Shown here: positions 21,584-22,118 of the stretch, one piece after another
Numbering within the stretch: position 1 is the stretch's first letter
How the letters are laid out: every line of letters begins with the position of its first letter
Source of the DNA: JAZGDL01 sp036477795
GTDB lineage: Bacteria; Planctomycetota; Phycisphaerae; UBA1845
NCBI GenBank assembly: GCA_036477795.1
Contig: JAZGDL010000516.1
Span: 1-22,118, forward strand
DNA length: 22,118 nt
Reading direction: 5' to 3'
Translations under genes and position numbers: made by a program
Notes under the pieces: generated by a model
Database searches by the model: none
Seen by the model: the letters and a program-made list of their open reading frames with translations, nothing else
What the model was told of the DNA's origin: nothing

Positions 21584-21620
21584 AAGGCCCTGATCGGTAA
21601 GGACTTCCGATCGGGGCCTT
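21584..21620. terminator. Terminator-like stem-loop
   Basis: aaggccctgatcggtaag and cttccgatcggggcctt form a 17-bp stem with one mismatch and one bulge around a 2-nt centre. The outer AAGGCCC...GGGCCTT pattern is common in bidirectional intrinsic terminators. It lies 31 bp beyond the stop of the small minus-strand gene at 21651, so it may terminate that gene's transcript. Confidence 0.55.
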
Positions 21621-21650
21621 CGTGCATTTGAGGCCTGCTGTCCCAATTCG

Positions 21651-21992
21651 TCAATGGCCCTGCTTGGCGAGGTTGCGCCACGCGCGGCGGGCGGCGTTCT
21701 CGAACTTGCCGGAACCGATCGCGCTGTAGTGCGTACGGTCTTTATGCACCAGGGGTGGGTCGACGGATTGCCAGAACCGAAGACAGACGCGAAGAAGGTA
21801 ATCCGCGGGAGCGCCCTTCAATCGTTTGCCCGCCACGGCCAACAACTCCTCGAATTGCGCCGGTCGCCCTAAGCTGCCGAGCGCGGCGGCGACCGCTTCG
21901 TAAACCTGTCTGGGGCAGCAGAACGGCTGTCGACCTCCCTCTCGGTATTCGACAAGGAAGATGCCTCGCCGGCGCTCGGGCGCGTGACACAA
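21651..21992 (-). CDS. Hypothetical protein, 113 aa
   Basis: The frame begins at a TTG (21992), 3 codons after an upstream in-frame stop, without a visible Shine-Dalgarno sequence; there is no internal ATG. The sequence looks protein-like: hydrophobic/charged alternation in VYEAVAAALGSLGRPAQFEE, a helical LLAVAGKRLKG, an aromatic segment YLLRVCLRFWQSVDPPLV, and an amphipathic end (FENAARRAWRNLAKQGH). No family was recognised. A terminator-like stem follows its stop, which supports a real transcription unit. The TTG start and short length keep this tentative. Confidence 0.4.
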   Translation of the reverse strand: MCHAPERRRGIFLVEYREGGRQPFCCPRQVYEAVAAALGSLGRPAQFEELLAVAGKRLKGAPADYLLRVCLRFWQSVDPPLVHKDRTHYSAIGSGKFENAARRAWRNLAKQGH

Positions 21993-22020
21993 TCGGCGGC
22001 TTCAGCGCCCCACGCTGATA

Positions 22021-22085
22021 CAGCCTGAAAGGCTGACCTACAGTAGCCGTGGGCAAGTTCCGCCGAGGCGGGACGCCGCCCACGG
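22021..22085. repeat. Palindromic repeat cluster at the window end
   Basis: cagcct-gaa-aggctg (22021-22035) is a small hairpin. It is followed by ccgtgggc (22047-22054) and gcccacgg (22078-22085), enclosing a second GC-rich ccgcc/ggcgg hairpin. The cccacgg core resembles the palindrome at 4635-4661 in dnaE2, so these may belong to one dispersed family. Confidence 0.5.
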
Positions 22086-22118
22086 TAACCCCAACACCCG
22101 TTCCATTCGACCCTGTAG

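Overview
The window looks like a chromosomal segment of a GC-rich, repeat-laden bacterium. Three things fit a member of the Planctomycetota (Phycisphaerae-like): the many palindromic and short tandem repeats, the very large lipoproteins with mixed Ig-like and thrombospondin-type modules, and the ImuA/ImuB/DnaE2 cassette. This placement is inference from gene style; no rRNA, tRNA or ribosomal protein gene is present to confirm it.

Layout. 1-1172: 3' part of a mercuric-reductase-like flavoprotein (+). 1173-1639: non-coding, with a 146-bp MITE-like palindrome, a small hairpin and a promoter candidate. 1640-8601: an overlapping imuA-imuB-dnaE2 operon (+) for mutagenic translesion synthesis. All three genes carry in-frame insertions of repeat DNA. 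The largest is a cassette in dnaE2 bounded by 38-bp inverted repeats that holds a complete four-helix-bundle (23S rRNA intervening-sequence protein, S23 family) gene in another frame. 8602-8930: repeat-rich spacer. 8931-10441: two minus-strand genes, a TPR lipoprotein and a four-TM protein, separated by a second MITE copy. 10442-10786: divergent intergenic region with a promoter candidate. 10787-18810: three exported proteins (+): a 1179-aa lipoprotein with InlB-type repeats, Ig-like domains and a C-terminal phospholipase-A2-like domain; an overlapping beta-propeller-like lipoprotein; and a 1028-aa protein with thrombospondin type-3 repeats. 18811-19055: convergent spacer. 19056-21240: a large serine recombinase and a small basic upstream protein (-). 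21241-22118: mostly non-coding, with an AT palindrome, a terminator-like stem, a doubtful small gene (-) and palindromic repeats.

The central observation is that imuA, imuB and dnaE2 have taken up several unrelated repeat families in frame: a roughly 100-bp palindrome-related repeat that also occurs between genes, 7-bp and 8-bp satellites that are stop-free in every frame, short palindromes, and the S23 cassette. The S23 cassette resembles the intervening sequences known from 23S rRNA genes, but sits inside a protein-coding gene.
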